64,000 nt of DNA from Pedobacter sp. B4-66 (GCF_018492665.1 NZ_JAFVME010000001.1:496001-560000), one strand, 5' to 3'. Shown: positions 25,098 to 34,518, counted from the stretch's first letter. Made by a program: numbers and translations. Notes: a model not told the origin generated them from the sequence alone.

Positions 25098-26264
25098 ATG
25101 CTGCGGAAAATATTTTTCTGGATGCATAAATGGCTAGGTCTGATTACAGGCCTGGTTGTTTTGATTGTTAGCATAACCGGCTGTATAAACGTTTTTTCAG
25201 ATGAACTGAAAGAATACTTTTATCATAAACGATATTATGTCGAAACTGAGGGAAACCCTAAATTTTTAAACTTTAGCGAACTTCGCGATCGGGCACAAAA
25301 GGCACTAGGCCCCGACATTAAAATTTCCCGGAGTGAGATCTATCCCGCCAAAGGCCGTACTTGGGTATTTAGGGCCTCCCTGACCGATAAAAAAGCCATT
25401 GGACACTGGAACTATTATAAATATTATTACAGGGTCTACATCAATCCATACAATGGAGAAATAGTACACATAGAAGACTCGAAGAATGAGTTCTTTCAAC
25501 TGGTACTGAATCTACACATGAACCTGTTATTGGGCGACGCAGTGGGTAGCATGGTGACAGGAATTTCAGCGTTATGCTTTTTTGTTCTGCTGCTAAGTGG
25601 TCTTATTCTCTGGTTTCCTCGGAAATGGAAGGCAAAGGCTTTCAAGAAAGGCCTTATATTTAAACGCAGTGTAGGAATAAAACGCCTGAACTATGACTTA
25701 CATAATATATTAGGATTTTACATCCTAATCCCAGCCATATTGATCTGTATAACAGGTCTGGTCTTCGCCTTTCCCTGGGCCGACAAATCTGTTCAATTTG
25801 TAGCCAACGGAGGAAAAACTGTTAAAAAAAGAATCATTCCTTTATCTACGCCCAATGAATTCTACCATCCGAAAACGACCGACAGTGCGATTGCTCATCT
25901 TTTTCAGGTATATCCTCAAGCTGATGTGTTATCAATCAGAGTTAGGGAAAAGAATACGGATCCAATGGATGTTCAAGTACGACTTGCCAAAAATCGCACA
26001 CATGTGTTCGAATGGCATTATTTTGATCGTAATACGGGCAAACTGCTGATGAAATATGGTGATCAAGATGTAAAAGGTGGCGAAAAATTCAAGAGTATGA
26101 ATTATGACCTGCATACCGGAGCTTTTGCAGGAATTCCGACGAAACTACTTGCTTTCTTTGTTTCATTAATCTGTGCGGCTATGCCTGTTACCGGTTTTTT
26201 GATCTGGTACAACAAAGGAAAGAAAAGCAAGAAACCAAAAAAAGATTTCGACTTATTTGCGTAA
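25098..26264 (+). CDS. PepSY-associated membrane protein (putative siderophore iron reductase)
   Basis: This 388-residue inner-membrane protein has four membrane segments (about 8-32, 150-172, 205-228, 348-370) and two periplasmic PepSY-like regions between them. Conserved His residues occur in HKWLG, LHMNLLLG, YDLHNILG and YDLHTGAFAG, a pattern that can bind haem. The family accompanies siderophore receptors, and members related to FhuF-like/FoxB proteins are thought to reduce ferric siderophores in the periplasm. Its two-base spacing from the receptor gene shows co-transcription. Confidence 0.87.
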   Translation: MLRKIFFWMHKWLGLITGLVVLIVSITGCINVFSDELKEYFYHKRYYVETEGNPKFLNFSELRDRAQKALGPDIKISRSEIYPAKGRTWVFRASLTDKKAIGHWNYYKYYYRVYINPYNGEIVHIEDSKNEFFQLVLNLHMNLLLGDAVGSMVTGISALCFFVLLLSGLILWFPRKWKAKAFKKGLIFKRSVGIKRLNYDLHNILGFYILIPAILICITGLVFAFPWADKSVQFVANGGKTVKKRIIPLSTPNEFYHPKTTDSAIAHLFQVYPQADVLSIRVREKNTDPMDVQVRLAKNRTHVFEWHYFDRNTGKLLMKYGDQDVKGGEKFKSMNYDLHTGAFAGIPTKLLAFFVSLICAAMPVTGFLIWYNKGKKSKKPKKDFDLFA

Positions 26265-26274
26265 ATATTAAATA

Positions 26275-26289
26275 CGAGCTAAAAGCTCG
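26275..26289. terminator. Short perfect hairpin between convergent genes
   Basis: CGAGCT (26275-26280), AAA, AGCTCG (26284-26289). It lies 10 bases after the PepSY stop codon and before the end of the convergent fkbM-like gene. There is no strong T-run, so terminator function is only likely. Confidence 0.45.
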
Positions 26290-26341
26290 CATTAGCGAAA
26301 AGGTTTATTATCAAATTCCATGTACTTCATCAAATAAAACT

Positions 26342-26995
26342 TTAGGTCCAATTAGTATATATATTTCTGATTTTCAATTCCTTAATTTTTGATTTAAGCT
26401 CATTGGTGGGTATAAATAGCTCCGGCATCTTTTCTTCATGAGTTTCAACAAAAATATAATCGATTTTTTTGTGCACTTCTTTATCAATAAGGTGATTCAC
26501 AAGTTCAACTTCAGCCCCCTCAATGTCAATTTTGAGAATAAAAACCTTTGACGAGAGTGACACAATGAAATCAATTAGGTTTATCACATTAATTTCATAG
26601 TATTCTTCTGAATTAACGTTGTTTTTAAAAGAACATAGCGACGAACCTGTTGAATACTTTAGCTCATCAGTATCTGAATTGATATGTTTATAAAGTTTTG
26701 ATTTATGTTCGTATACCCCAACAGCAACATCATAAACACTCGCATTTGCAACATTTTCAAATCTTTGCTTTAGTTTCTTAAATGCAAGTGGGTGGGGTTC
26801 AAAGCAAAACAATTTAGCACCTGAATCAATTAAGGGGAAGCTAACTTCGCCAATGTTGGCTCCACAATCAATTACAATCATATCCTTTTTCAATTTCCTT
26901 AACAAATACTTGGGCACTTTTTTGTGCTTGATATTAAAAAAATTTTTTAATTCAAAGTTCGCTTGTGCAAACATATTGTTTAAAGAATTTATCAT
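26342..26995 (-). CDS. FkbM-family methyltransferase
   Basis: This 217-residue SAM-dependent O-methyltransferase carries motif I VIDCGANIGEVSFPL near residue 41 and then LFCFEPHP, with the acidic residue that binds the SAM ribose. ILKIDIEGAEVEL near residue 165 is diagnostic of FkbM proteins. Members methylate sugar hydroxyls in polysaccharides and antibiotics. It is the last gene of the polysaccharide region, about 400 bases beyond the second HTH regulator, and may O-methylate a sugar of that polymer. The ATG at 26995 is chosen because the frame extends upstream only to a TTG at 27022. Confidence 0.85.
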   Translation of the reverse strand: MINSLNNMFAQANFELKNFFNIKHKKVPKYLLRKLKKDMIVIDCGANIGEVSFPLIDSGAKLFCFEPHPLAFKKLKQRFENVANASVYDVAVGVYEHKSKLYKHINSDTDELKYSTGSSLCSFKNNVNSEEYYEINVINLIDFIVSLSSKVFILKIDIEGAEVELVNHLIDKEVHKKIDYIFVETHEEKMPELFIPTNELKSKIKELKIRNIYTNWT

Positions 26996-27392
26996 GGTGT
27001 ATAGTTTTATAAGTTCTTTCAAAATTGAATTGGGAAAATGGTTTTAAGTGCAGGGAAACGATTATTCAGCCACTTCAATAAAGCCGATTTTGAGGCTCAT
27101 ACTAGCAAGTAAAAACAGATAAATGGACCACCTATACCAAAACACCATCGGATTATGATATTACCCAAGGAAAGAGGGTACCAAAATCAAACTTCAAGCA
27201 AATGCGCACCATTATCCAACAGGAAACAATCTTTCACAATATGATAGAAAAGATGGTGAAGCATTATAGGCTAGGGTGGAAAAGCATTGTATTACCAAAG
27301 TAAGTAAGTCGAAAAAGATTAATATTTCCCTGACTTAGATGTTTCATATGAGCTGAGGGTAATTGTTATAAATATTCTGTAGTTTTTCAAAC
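26996..27392. other. Intergenic region with possible decayed gene
   Basis: This 397-base gap holds the plus-strand open remnant described at 27106-27303 and AT-rich sequence. I see no promoter match, no terminator and no insertion-sequence ends. Confidence 0.5.
27106..27303 (+). pseudogene. Possible C-terminal gene remnant, unrecognised
   Basis: This open frame without a start codon follows a stop and encodes 65 residues including WTTYTKTPSDYDI, KQMRTIIQQETIFHNMIEKM and HYRLGWKSIVLPK before TAA. The composition is protein-like (charged, with a plausible helix), and the stretch is somewhat richer in G and C than its surroundings. I cannot assign a family. It could be the end of a gene lost when the polysaccharide locus was inserted or rearranged, or a chance frame. 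Confidence 0.25.
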
Positions 27393-27767
27393 TCACTTAT
27401 TGTTCTGAGATTTAGAATTTTCAGAGATGAGATTTAACACCTCATTATATTTTTCTAAAAGGACAACATATTTATTCATCCAGAAATAAACCAAATTGTT
27501 ATCTTGTGTAATTTCATTTGCAACCGAAGGAGTTTCGGTTTCGAGCAAATGACGATAGTTTTTCATGAAAGTTTCAGGAAGTTCTCTGGTAAAATCGTGC
27601 CCAATCACATCGCCAACTTTTAAGATAATATGCGGATTTAAATCCTCTTGCTTAAACCAGTTGTAAATTGTTCTTCTGCTTACTTTAAGTTTGCGAGAAA
27701 GTTCACTAATTCCTATACGCTCCATGCGAACAGCTTGTTCTAGAACGTGCCCTACATTGATCTTCAT
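27393..27767 (-). CDS. Small HTH regulator, distal bookend of the polysaccharide locus
   Basis: The protein has 124 residues. Residues about 17-40 form a helix-turn-helix (GISELSRKLKVSRRTIYNWF). The rest includes HDFTRELPETF and a C-terminal amphipathic helix, YFWMNKYVVLLEKYNEVL. It is clearly related to the 146-residue protein at 60125-60565 (SRCTLYNWF, YDFSQEFPEVF, YWMRKYILLLEEYNECL). The two paralogues lie at opposite ends of the locus and are transcribed in the same direction. It is probably a DNA-binding regulator of polysaccharide genes, acting as an oligomer through the C-terminal helix (inference). Confidence 0.75.
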   Translation of the reverse strand: MKINVGHVLEQAVRMERIGISELSRKLKVSRRTIYNWFKQEDLNPHIILKVGDVIGHDFTRELPETFMKNYRHLLETETPSVANEITQDNNLVYFWMNKYVVLLEKYNEVLNLISENSKSQNNK

Positions 27768-27797
27768 AATTATACAATAAATGTGAAACTTGGATTC

Positions 27798-29711
27798 TTA
27801 ATTAGCCTCAAGCAGGTCTAATTCTTGGTATCGGGAATTATTGCTGATAAAATCAGGCAAAATTTCTTTCATTTTCCTAACCATATTAAAGTCATCTCCT
27901 TTTTGGCTGATGTCAATTAGATCTTTTATAATCTGGCTTACATATAGGTAGTTATAGGCTATATTTTGTGATATTTTAATTTTTGGATGATGTGTAGCTA
28001 TAGCTTTCTCTTCTAACAAAAGTAGTTCTTCGTAAATTTTTTCTCCTGGCCTTAATCCAGTAAAAACAATATCGATATCTACATAAGGTTTTAGGCCGGC
28101 AAGTTTAATCATGTTTAAAGCCAAATCGATTATTTTAATGGGCTTGCCCATGTCGAACAAGAAAATTTCTCCACCTTTACCCATTGCCCCTGCTTCTAAC
28201 ACCAGCTCAACTGCTTCGGGAATGGTCATGAAATAGCGGGTAATATCTGGATGGGTAACAGTAATGGCGGTTCTGCGTTCTATTTGGCTTTTAAATCTTG
28301 GTATTACCGAACCGTTCGATCCCAGTACATTACCAAACCTGGTGGTAATAAAACGTGTTTTTACGGTCCCGTTAACCCTATTTTCTAGACTATTTAACGA
28401 TTGAATATATATTTCGGCTAATCTTTTTGATGCCCCCATTACATTTGTGGGCTTTACAGCCTTATCTGTAGAAATCATTACAAATTTTTCCACTTCAAAT
28501 TCTACGCATAAATCAGCCAAATTTTTAGTACCCAATACATTGGTTAAAACTGCTTCCGAAGGATTTTCCTCCATCATGGGTACATGTTTATAAGCCGCAG
28601 CATGAAAAACAATTTCGGGTTTATAGAGTTCGAACAAAGTTCTGATACGGCTGGGATTTTGAATATTAGCCATAAAAACTTTCACATTATCGGCTTGCAG
28701 ATTGTCTTCTAAACAAAGTTTTAAATCGTGCAGAGGCGTTTCAGCCTGATCACAAAGAATGAGCATTTGTGGATGGTAGTTGATGGCCTGTCTTACAATT
28801 TCTGAACCTATTGAACCTGCTGCTCCAGTAATAAGGATACGCTTACCGCTTAACTCTCTTAGTATATTTTGCTTATCAAGTCTTATGGGTTCTCTTTCCA
28901 GAAGATCATCAATTTTTAAATCTTTAAGCTGGTCTGTAGCAAACTTCCCATACAGCCACTTATCGGCCGATGGTACTTTAACCATTGGAATTTCGGCATT
29001 GCCGCACAAATCAATAAATTTTATTTTATTTGAGGTGCTTAATGCATTTTCTGAAATTAAAATTCTAGCAATCTGATACTTATTTTTCAATAACGACAAT
29101 GCGCGAAATGCGAAAACATTTTTTTGTTCAATATGCTTATCTACCCTATCTATATCATCATCTATAAAACCAACAATATTTAAGTTACTGGTATTATCTT
29201 GATCAATTGCTTTTTTAATGAGCAACGAATGATGAGTTGTGCCATAAATAAGGATATTTTCTTTTTTAATCTCCCCTAAATTTTTAATCGAATTGTATAA
29301 AGCCCTAACAGTGATTCTTAAAAGCACCAGCAAAGATGAAGATATAAAGAAATTTAAAATCAGTGCTTTTTCGAAACCAGCAAAATGCAATGGAAACAAT
29401 TGAAAAAACACTGCGTAAACACTCATAAATAACAGGCTTACAGAAAAAACAGCTAAAAAAATCCGCAACATATCTTCTGTATTGGAATACCTGATAATGC
29501 CCGTATTTACTTTTAAAAACACAAATACGCCAACAGATATAAAACTATACACCCATATAAAAAGATGGTTTTGCCCATTAAAAAAAACGGCATAATCGTT
29601 TCCGTTTGTTAAAAAAATAGCTAAACATAAAGTGCAGATAATAATTACCTGATCTATGAATAAGATAAGCCATTTGGAGTGTATTCTTTCGGGGAGAATT
29701 AATTTTATCAT
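27798..29711 (-). CDS. Membrane-bound nucleoside-diphosphate-sugar 4,6-dehydratase (CapD/PglF/FlaA1-like)
   Basis: The protein has 637 residues. Four or five N-terminal membrane segments (about 12-150) are followed by a CoA-binding-like domain and a short-chain dehydrogenase domain starting at about 290 with GKRILITGAAGSIGSEIVRQ. The active site reads STDKAVKPTNVMGASKRLAE, in which Lys replaces the usual Tyr as in UDP-GlcNAc 4,6-dehydratases. It makes a 4-keto-6-deoxy sugar, the precursor for the aminotransferases in this locus (47593-48888 and 51148-52335). Its position near the end of the operon, next to the second HTH regulator, is usual for accessory sugar genes. Confidence 0.9.
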   Translation of the reverse strand: MIKLILPERIHSKWLILFIDQVIIICTLCLAIFLTNGNDYAVFFNGQNHLFIWVYSFISVGVFVFLKVNTGIIRYSNTEDMLRIFLAVFSVSLLFMSVYAVFFQLFPLHFAGFEKALILNFFISSSLLVLLRITVRALYNSIKNLGEIKKENILIYGTTHHSLLIKKAIDQDNTSNLNIVGFIDDDIDRVDKHIEQKNVFAFRALSLLKNKYQIARILISENALSTSNKIKFIDLCGNAEIPMVKVPSADKWLYGKFATDQLKDLKIDDLLEREPIRLDKQNILRELSGKRILITGAAGSIGSEIVRQAINYHPQMLILCDQAETPLHDLKLCLEDNLQADNVKVFMANIQNPSRIRTLFELYKPEIVFHAAAYKHVPMMEENPSEAVLTNVLGTKNLADLCVEFEVEKFVMISTDKAVKPTNVMGASKRLAEIYIQSLNSLENRVNGTVKTRFITTRFGNVLGSNGSVIPRFKSQIERRTAITVTHPDITRYFMTIPEAVELVLEAGAMGKGGEIFLFDMGKPIKIIDLALNMIKLAGLKPYVDIDIVFTGLRPGEKIYEELLLLEEKAIATHHPKIKISQNIAYNYLYVSQIIKDLIDISQKGDDFNMVRKMKEILPDFISNNSRYQELDLLEAN

Positions 29712-29738
29712 AGCCTTTAAACTATTTGTGAAAATTAT

Positions 29739-30776
29739 TTAAGCTTGTTGTGGCAACAGTCTGTAAAGCGGGAAAAAATCGACAGTACTGTTTATATCAT
29801 TACCTGTTTTTTCTACCAAATGGTAATACACGGTTTCATTGGCGATATAGCGCCAACTGTTATAATTAAAAAACAAATCTGAAAAACCGGTTTTCCAATA
29901 AAATAACGAGTCTTCTTTAAAGCCCAATCCACCACCTAAATGATAGTATTTCATACCTAATGTTCGACCAATTACACTAACTTGATCAAATAGAAATTTA
30001 GCGGGAGAATCTTTTAAATACTCTTGTAAAGTACCCAATAAATAGGCCTCTACAATGCCGTTTGTGCAGGCTATAATTTGTCCGCTTATTATCTTGTCTT
30101 TTGCATAAACCAGAACTAAGCGGCAATCTATTTCATCAGACTGAAGAAGTTCTATAAAATGTTGTTTATTAAATAAATAAAAATCTGTTGAGCCAACACG
30201 TTGCATATTTTCGCTATAGATATTATAAAAAGCCTCTACATCTTCAGGACTTTTGCTTTCTTGTATAAAATACCCCTTCTTAATGCAACGTTTTATGTGT
30301 TTGGCAGTGGTTTCTCTATACTTTTTTCGTTGGGTTTCAATAGTACACCGAAGATCTATCGCTACTGTTCTTCCGTTTCGATGTAAAGAACCAAATTTTT
30401 GAATTAAAAAGTTTTGATTCAGAAACGGATTAAGTCTGGAGAATACCGTAACAATTTTTTCATTTTCAAGAAATTCTAAAAACGATTTTTTGAAGTTATC
30501 TATCAAACAACTATCCAAATCTTCAAACTTTTTGTTCGATACTGGGCCTGTGTAGCCATAAACAGAACTTAAATCGAAGAAAGAAGTATTTGGAATTGAC
30601 CTTTTTATAAATGGAAAAGCTATAAAATCTATTTTTTCTTGATATACAAAAAGGATAGGATCGCCACCTTTATCAATAGCATGATAACTCCAGGTATGGT
30701 AAAAATCGTAGCTATGTGATTCTTTAATATAGGTGTTCCATTCTTCTTTTTGATCAATGGTAATTAATTTCCTCAT
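29739..30776 (-). CDS. FemAB-like acyl/aminoacyl transferase, copy 1
   Basis: This 345-residue double-GNAT protein has the FemAB/BioF2 pattern: FSRLNPF after the first half, a basic helix (KYRETTAKHIKRCIKKGYF), then FYNIYSENMQRVGS and the closing KYYHLGGGLGFKEDSLFYWKTGFS. FemAB enzymes transfer amino acids from aminoacyl-tRNA to cell-wall precursors, and related proteins in polysaccharide loci are thought to add amino acids or acyl groups to sugars. The gene at 33342-34361 is a paralogue sharing the same start (YDFYHTWSYHAIDKGG against YDFYHTWHYHAMDKRG). The two copies bracket a PhyH-like oxygenase, a PLP-fold protein and a GNAT. Confidence 0.8.
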   Translation of the reverse strand: MRKLITIDQKEEWNTYIKESHSYDFYHTWSYHAIDKGGDPILFVYQEKIDFIAFPFIKRSIPNTSFFDLSSVYGYTGPVSNKKFEDLDSCLIDNFKKSFLEFLENEKIVTVFSRLNPFLNQNFLIQKFGSLHRNGRTVAIDLRCTIETQRKKYRETTAKHIKRCIKKGYFIQESKSPEDVEAFYNIYSENMQRVGSTDFYLFNKQHFIELLQSDEIDCRLVLVYAKDKIISGQIIACTNGIVEAYLLGTLQEYLKDSPAKFLFDQVSVIGRTLGMKYYHLGGGLGFKEDSLFYWKTGFSDLFFNYNSWRYIANETVYYHLVEKTGNDINSTVDFFPLYRLLPQQA

Positions 30777-30863
30777 AATGATGTTGTTTTTACGTTAAGA
30801 GATTGAATTACAGTTTGGCCAATTACGTTTCCATAAAACCATCAGTTTCTATGACTTCCGTCC

Positions 30864-31370
30864 TTAAGTAAGATGTACTTTATAGAATTGATTTTTACTG
30901 AGTATCATTTTTATTAAGCCATTATTTTCGTCATGAACAGTAGATACAAAACCTAATTTTTTGTAAACTGTAATTGCCGGGGTGTTTGATGCGTTAACTG
31001 CTAGTGAAACTTCATCTAAACCCAATTCAGAGAAAGCATATTCTAATATTAATTGACTAGCCTGCTGGCCAATACCCAGTCCCCAAAAGTTTTTTTCACC
31101 AATAAATATATGGTACCCAGCTTGTCCGTTGTTTATATTTACTAACTGAATATTACCTATATATTTATGATTTTCTGCCAAACAAATGGCAAATCTCTTT
31201 TCGTTATTGTTAGTTAATTTACTCTTCAACCATTCTTCTTCCATTTCTAAAGAAATCAATTTATCTGGCTTAAACTCAGTTAATTCCCATACTTCAGCAT
31301 CATTTCTCCATTGATAAGAGACTTGAGCATCATCTAAAACTAATGGCCTTATATAAACAGCGTGTTTCAT
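30864..31370 (-). CDS. GNAT-family N-acetyltransferase (RimJ/RimL type)
   Basis: The product has 168 residues from the ATG at 31370; the longer frame starts only at a TTG. The GNAT core is complete: IRPLVLDDAQVSYQWRNDAEV, KYIGNIQLVNI, then the acetyl-CoA loop KNFWGLGIGQQASQLI and ASNTPAITVYKKLGF. In amino-sugar pathways such enzymes acetylate the 4-amino group made by a PLP aminotransferase (PglD-like role), so it may complete the sugar made by the CapD-like and DegT-like proteins here. It could instead act with the adjacent FemAB genes on an amino-acid substituent. Confidence 0.83.
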   Translation of the reverse strand: MKHAVYIRPLVLDDAQVSYQWRNDAEVWELTEFKPDKLISLEMEEEWLKSKLTNNNEKRFAICLAENHKYIGNIQLVNINNGQAGYHIFIGEKNFWGLGIGQQASQLILEYAFSELGLDEVSLAVNASNTPAITVYKKLGFVSTVHDENNGLIKMILSKNQFYKVHLT

Positions 31371-31463
31371 ACAATTTGGATTAATGCTGTAAACTCGCGA
31401 AGATTTATTATGAAGAAATAAATTATTCAAAATTTTGTCACTTGTTTACCCAATGGCATTAGA

Positions 31464-32459
31464 TTAGCATAAATATTTATTGCTTAATAACAACACCTCT
31501 TTTAATGATTTAACAATTAATTTCATGTCATTTAAATTGTAGCGATGATCTATTGGTAAAAGAACCAAATACTTAGCAAGGTAATTTTCAATCATCTGAT
31601 TATTTGTCCACTCAAAAACATTAGGCCAATAGGTTGGCGTAAATATTTTTTTCTCAATAAGTTTATTTCTAACATCCTCATTATTTACTAAAAATGGATA
31701 AACAAGTGGCCCATTTGGCACGGGCATCTCAATATTCAGTTCATTTAGTTCAGCCAGGCTCTCATGTAAAAAACTAAAATTTTCGTTTCTTGTATTTTTA
31801 CAGCTTTGATAATCAATACCAGAAAGGATTTTTTGGGTTAGGACAGACATTTGTTTAATATCTTGATTTTCTAATCTTTTTTCATTTTCTTGATAAATTC
31901 CAAAAGCCTCCTCTTTTCCAATATCCATACTTTTTATAAGATGAGTAAATCTCTCTACTGAAACATCAGTTTCTAAATCTAATCTCGTATTTATATTTAG
32001 ATATAAATAAGCCCCATCAGATACCCCGAAAAACTTACGGCATGAATAAATAGTATCAACTCCTGAAATCGGTTCAGAAAAAAAAGCTTGAGCATTATCT
32101 ATTACAATATTTTGTATGGTTTTGCATAAGCTATTAATGGTGCTACTTTTTAAGCCAAAATAATTGGTGTACAAAAAACATTCAGTAGGCCCAATTTCAA
32201 AATCAATAATAGGATCTAATTCGCTATTAATTGAATAAAACTCGTAGGCAACACCTAATTTTAGTATAGGCTCTAGTAAAACACTACAAGTAAAATACGG
32301 AATATAAATTTTGGTGTACTGTTTTACCTTTAGTATATACTCTAAAGCATTTCTACTGGTGTTTAATTTAATTAATGAAGGATAATATTCTTCTCGGACA
32401 GGCAGTTGCAGCTGAAAAAAACCGCCAATTGCGTTTGAATTTTCTTTGTACAAGTTCAT
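31464..32459 (-). CDS. Divergent DegT-like PLP-fold protein
   Basis: The protein has 331 residues, shorter than the roughly 370-430 of usual sugar aminotransferases. The fold is recognisable from TSRNALEYIL (cofactor-phosphate region), IPYFTCSVLLEPILKLG, VIDNAQAFF (Asp contacting the pyridine nitrogen) and SCRKFFGVSDGAYLY, whose Lys is in the Schiff-base position. The sequence is far from the two standard DegT proteins at 47593 and 51148. It may be an active aminotransferase with an unusual substrate, or a structural relative. It lies inside the FemAB-bracketed cassette. Confidence 0.7.
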   Translation of the reverse strand: MNLYKENSNAIGGFFQLQLPVREEYYPSLIKLNTSRNALEYILKVKQYTKIYIPYFTCSVLLEPILKLGVAYEFYSINSELDPIIDFEIGPTECFLYTNYFGLKSSTINSLCKTIQNIVIDNAQAFFSEPISGVDTIYSCRKFFGVSDGAYLYLNINTRLDLETDVSVERFTHLIKSMDIGKEEAFGIYQENEKRLENQDIKQMSVLTQKILSGIDYQSCKNTRNENFSFLHESLAELNELNIEMPVPNGPLVYPFLVNNEDVRNKLIEKKIFTPTYWPNVFEWTNNQMIENYLAKYLVLLPIDHRYNLNDMKLIVKSLKEVLLLSNKYLC

Positions 32460-32498
32460 AAAATAAGTTGATTGATTATTAGACTTTACATAAGAATT

Positions 32499-33302
32499 TC
32501 ATCCTTGATTAGATAAATACATTCTTTTATGTGGTGGCTGGTAAAACTCATATAAATTTGCAGGAACGCGAGCATTATAACCTACAACTTGCCTTAAATC
32601 TTCGTTTAGTGTTTCGCCAAATTCGTAACCTAAAAATCGTGGAAAATCGAATTGTGGTTTAAAAAATGGTTTGGTAAAACTCAATGTTAATACTCGCCTA
32701 TTGTTATCAGTGTAATTTTTGCCGGCAGCATGCCATAAACTCGAATCAAATAATATGATGCTGCCTTTTTTTGCTATTGCCCTATCTGCTTGCTGATAGA
32801 AATAATCATTATCCGGTTTTATATCATATTTATGTGAGCCCGAAAGCAAATAAGTTGCACCATTATCTTCTGTAAAATCATCAAGCAATACAATCATTTG
32901 AATCATCATTTTTAGTTCATCGGTAAAACTTCTTAAATCGCGATGCACATTTTGAACGTAAGGCCTTGAGTTTTTAGCATTAATTACACCACTCATGCCA
33001 TTTAAAATATAGTTTCCTTTTAAAAAATGTTTCATTTCCTTGTCGCAGAACATTTGCTCCAAAAAATGCAAACCAAAATTGTTGGGCTCTAACAAATGAT
33101 GTAGGGTGCCTTCCATATTTGTATCTATCCCATTTTCTATTTGTATTTGTCTCCTTAAAGAGTATGCCCTATCCAAATCACCGATAATTTCGGCAACCAA
33201 GTCTTCGCTTAAAGCGTTTTCGTAAACAACCCAGCCAAATTCATTAATTGCTCCATCAAAATCGCCAATGGTGGCTTCAGAATAGTTAAATTTATTTTCC
33301 AT
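32499..33302 (-). CDS. Phytanoyl-CoA dioxygenase (PhyH) family protein
   Basis: This 267-residue Fe(II)/2-oxoglutarate oxygenase has a metal triad visible as His-x-Asp in QNVHRDLRSF (about residues 118-120) and a distal His in SSLWHAAGKN (about residue 200), followed by the 2-oxoglutarate-binding Arg in NRRVLTLSF. PhyH enzymes hydroxylate or otherwise oxidise acyl chains, amino acids and natural-product intermediates. An oxygenase inside a polysaccharide locus is unusual. Set between acyltransferase-type genes, it may hydroxylate an acyl or amino-acid group that is attached to the polymer (inference). Confidence 0.83.
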   Translation of the reverse strand: MENKFNYSEATIGDFDGAINEFGWVVYENALSEDLVAEIIGDLDRAYSLRRQIQIENGIDTNMEGTLHHLLEPNNFGLHFLEQMFCDKEMKHFLKGNYILNGMSGVINAKNSRPYVQNVHRDLRSFTDELKMMIQMIVLLDDFTEDNGATYLLSGSHKYDIKPDNDYFYQQADRAIAKKGSIILFDSSLWHAAGKNYTDNNRRVLTLSFTKPFFKPQFDFPRFLGYEFGETLNEDLRQVVGYNARVPANLYEFYQPPHKRMYLSNQG

Positions 33303-33341
33303 AACATTAAAATTTAAATTTCTTTCATTTTAAAAACCTGC

Positions 33342-34361
33342 TTAATTAGGACTTCTGTATAAAGGAAAATAATTTGAATTTTTATTAGCACCCTCAACAA
33401 GTTTATCGTATGTATTTTTATCGGCAATAAACCGCCAGATATTATCTTCTAAAGTAAGATTAGAAAAAGAAGCTTTAAACTTAAATAAAGAGTCTTCTTT
33501 ACCGCCAACACCTCCGCCCAAATGAAAATATTTTAAACCCAATTTTCTACCCACAACACTAATTTCGTCGGTAAGCAATTTACTTGGCGATTGATTAACG
33601 TGTGTAGCACTGGTGGCCGATAAATGGTTTCTAATGATATTGCCAGAATATAAAACAATGGCGCCACAAATCATTTGGCTACCGTCAAATATGGTGATCA
33701 ACTTGCTGCCCGATTCGTTGTTTTTTAATATTTCTGTAAAATATTCTTCGCTAAAAAAATAGCTTTTATCGGCTTGTAACCTATGCATGTTATCATTATA
33801 CATAGCCGTAAAAGTTTTAATATCGTTTGGCTCAGTAGTTTCCTTAATAGTATAATTTACTTTTCGTAATTGACGAATTTGTCTCCCTAACCTTTTCTCG
33901 TAATTGGCTCGTTGCTCTTCTAAAGAAATGGTTAAATCCATATATATAGTTTTGCCATTGCTGGAAACCCCACCTATTTTATTTAATAGCGGTTCTTGCT
34001 TTATAAAGGGATTAAGCCTTGAAAAAACACAGATATATTGATTGCTATGCATGAAATTTAAAAATGATGTTTTAAACTTCTCCAAAAAACAATCCGATAA
34101 ATCCTCATTTGTTTTGTTTGATATGGGACCAACATAACCATAAGCAGAAGTTAAATCGAAGCTAATGGAGTTAGATATATCGCGTTTTATTAAAGGTAAT
34201 GCAATAAAACTTTCTTCTTCTTCGTAAACAAAAAGAAGGGGTTCGCCCCTTTTGTCCATAGCATGGTAATGCCATGTATGATAAAAATCATAATCTACTG
34301 CATTTTTAATGTAGTAAACCCATTTGCTTTCTTGCTGTATAGAAATAACTTGATAGGCCAT
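33342..34361 (-). CDS. FemAB-like acyl/aminoacyl transferase, copy 2
   Basis: This 339-residue paralogue of the protein at 29739-30776 shares the order of motifs: YDFYHTWHYHAM at the N-terminus, FSRLNPF, the basic helix KRLGRQIRQLRKVNY, MYNDNMHRLQADKSYFF and KYFHLGGGVGGKEDSLFKFKASFS. Two related but clearly diverged copies suggest two acceptors or two donors rather than a recent duplication. It is the first gene of the cassette in transcription order. The ATG at 34361 fits the paralogue's start. Confidence 0.8.
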   Translation of the reverse strand: MAYQVISIQQESKWVYYIKNAVDYDFYHTWHYHAMDKRGEPLLFVYEEEESFIALPLIKRDISNSISFDLTSAYGYVGPISNKTNEDLSDCFLEKFKTSFLNFMHSNQYICVFSRLNPFIKQEPLLNKIGGVSSNGKTIYMDLTISLEEQRANYEKRLGRQIRQLRKVNYTIKETTEPNDIKTFTAMYNDNMHRLQADKSYFFSEEYFTEILKNNESGSKLITIFDGSQMICGAIVLYSGNIIRNHLSATSATHVNQSPSKLLTDEISVVGRKLGLKYFHLGGGVGGKEDSLFKFKASFSNLTLEDNIWRFIADKNTYDKLVEGANKNSNYFPLYRSPN

Positions 34362-34518
34362 AGCGAAAAAAAGGAGTTAATTTTTATTAAAGATCTAATT
34401 GCGTTGCCGATAGGGATTCCGGCAAGGGATTCTAAAGAACAATGTTGGTTAGACATGAGGAACCAGGAAATAATCAACAACAATATTTTATAAAAAAGCT
34501 TTGTTTCAAATGTCCTTT

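Noticed and set aside
31464..32459. Ordinary DegT sugar aminotransferase
   Set aside because: It is shorter and far more divergent than the two clear members in the locus, so it is reported only as DegT-like.
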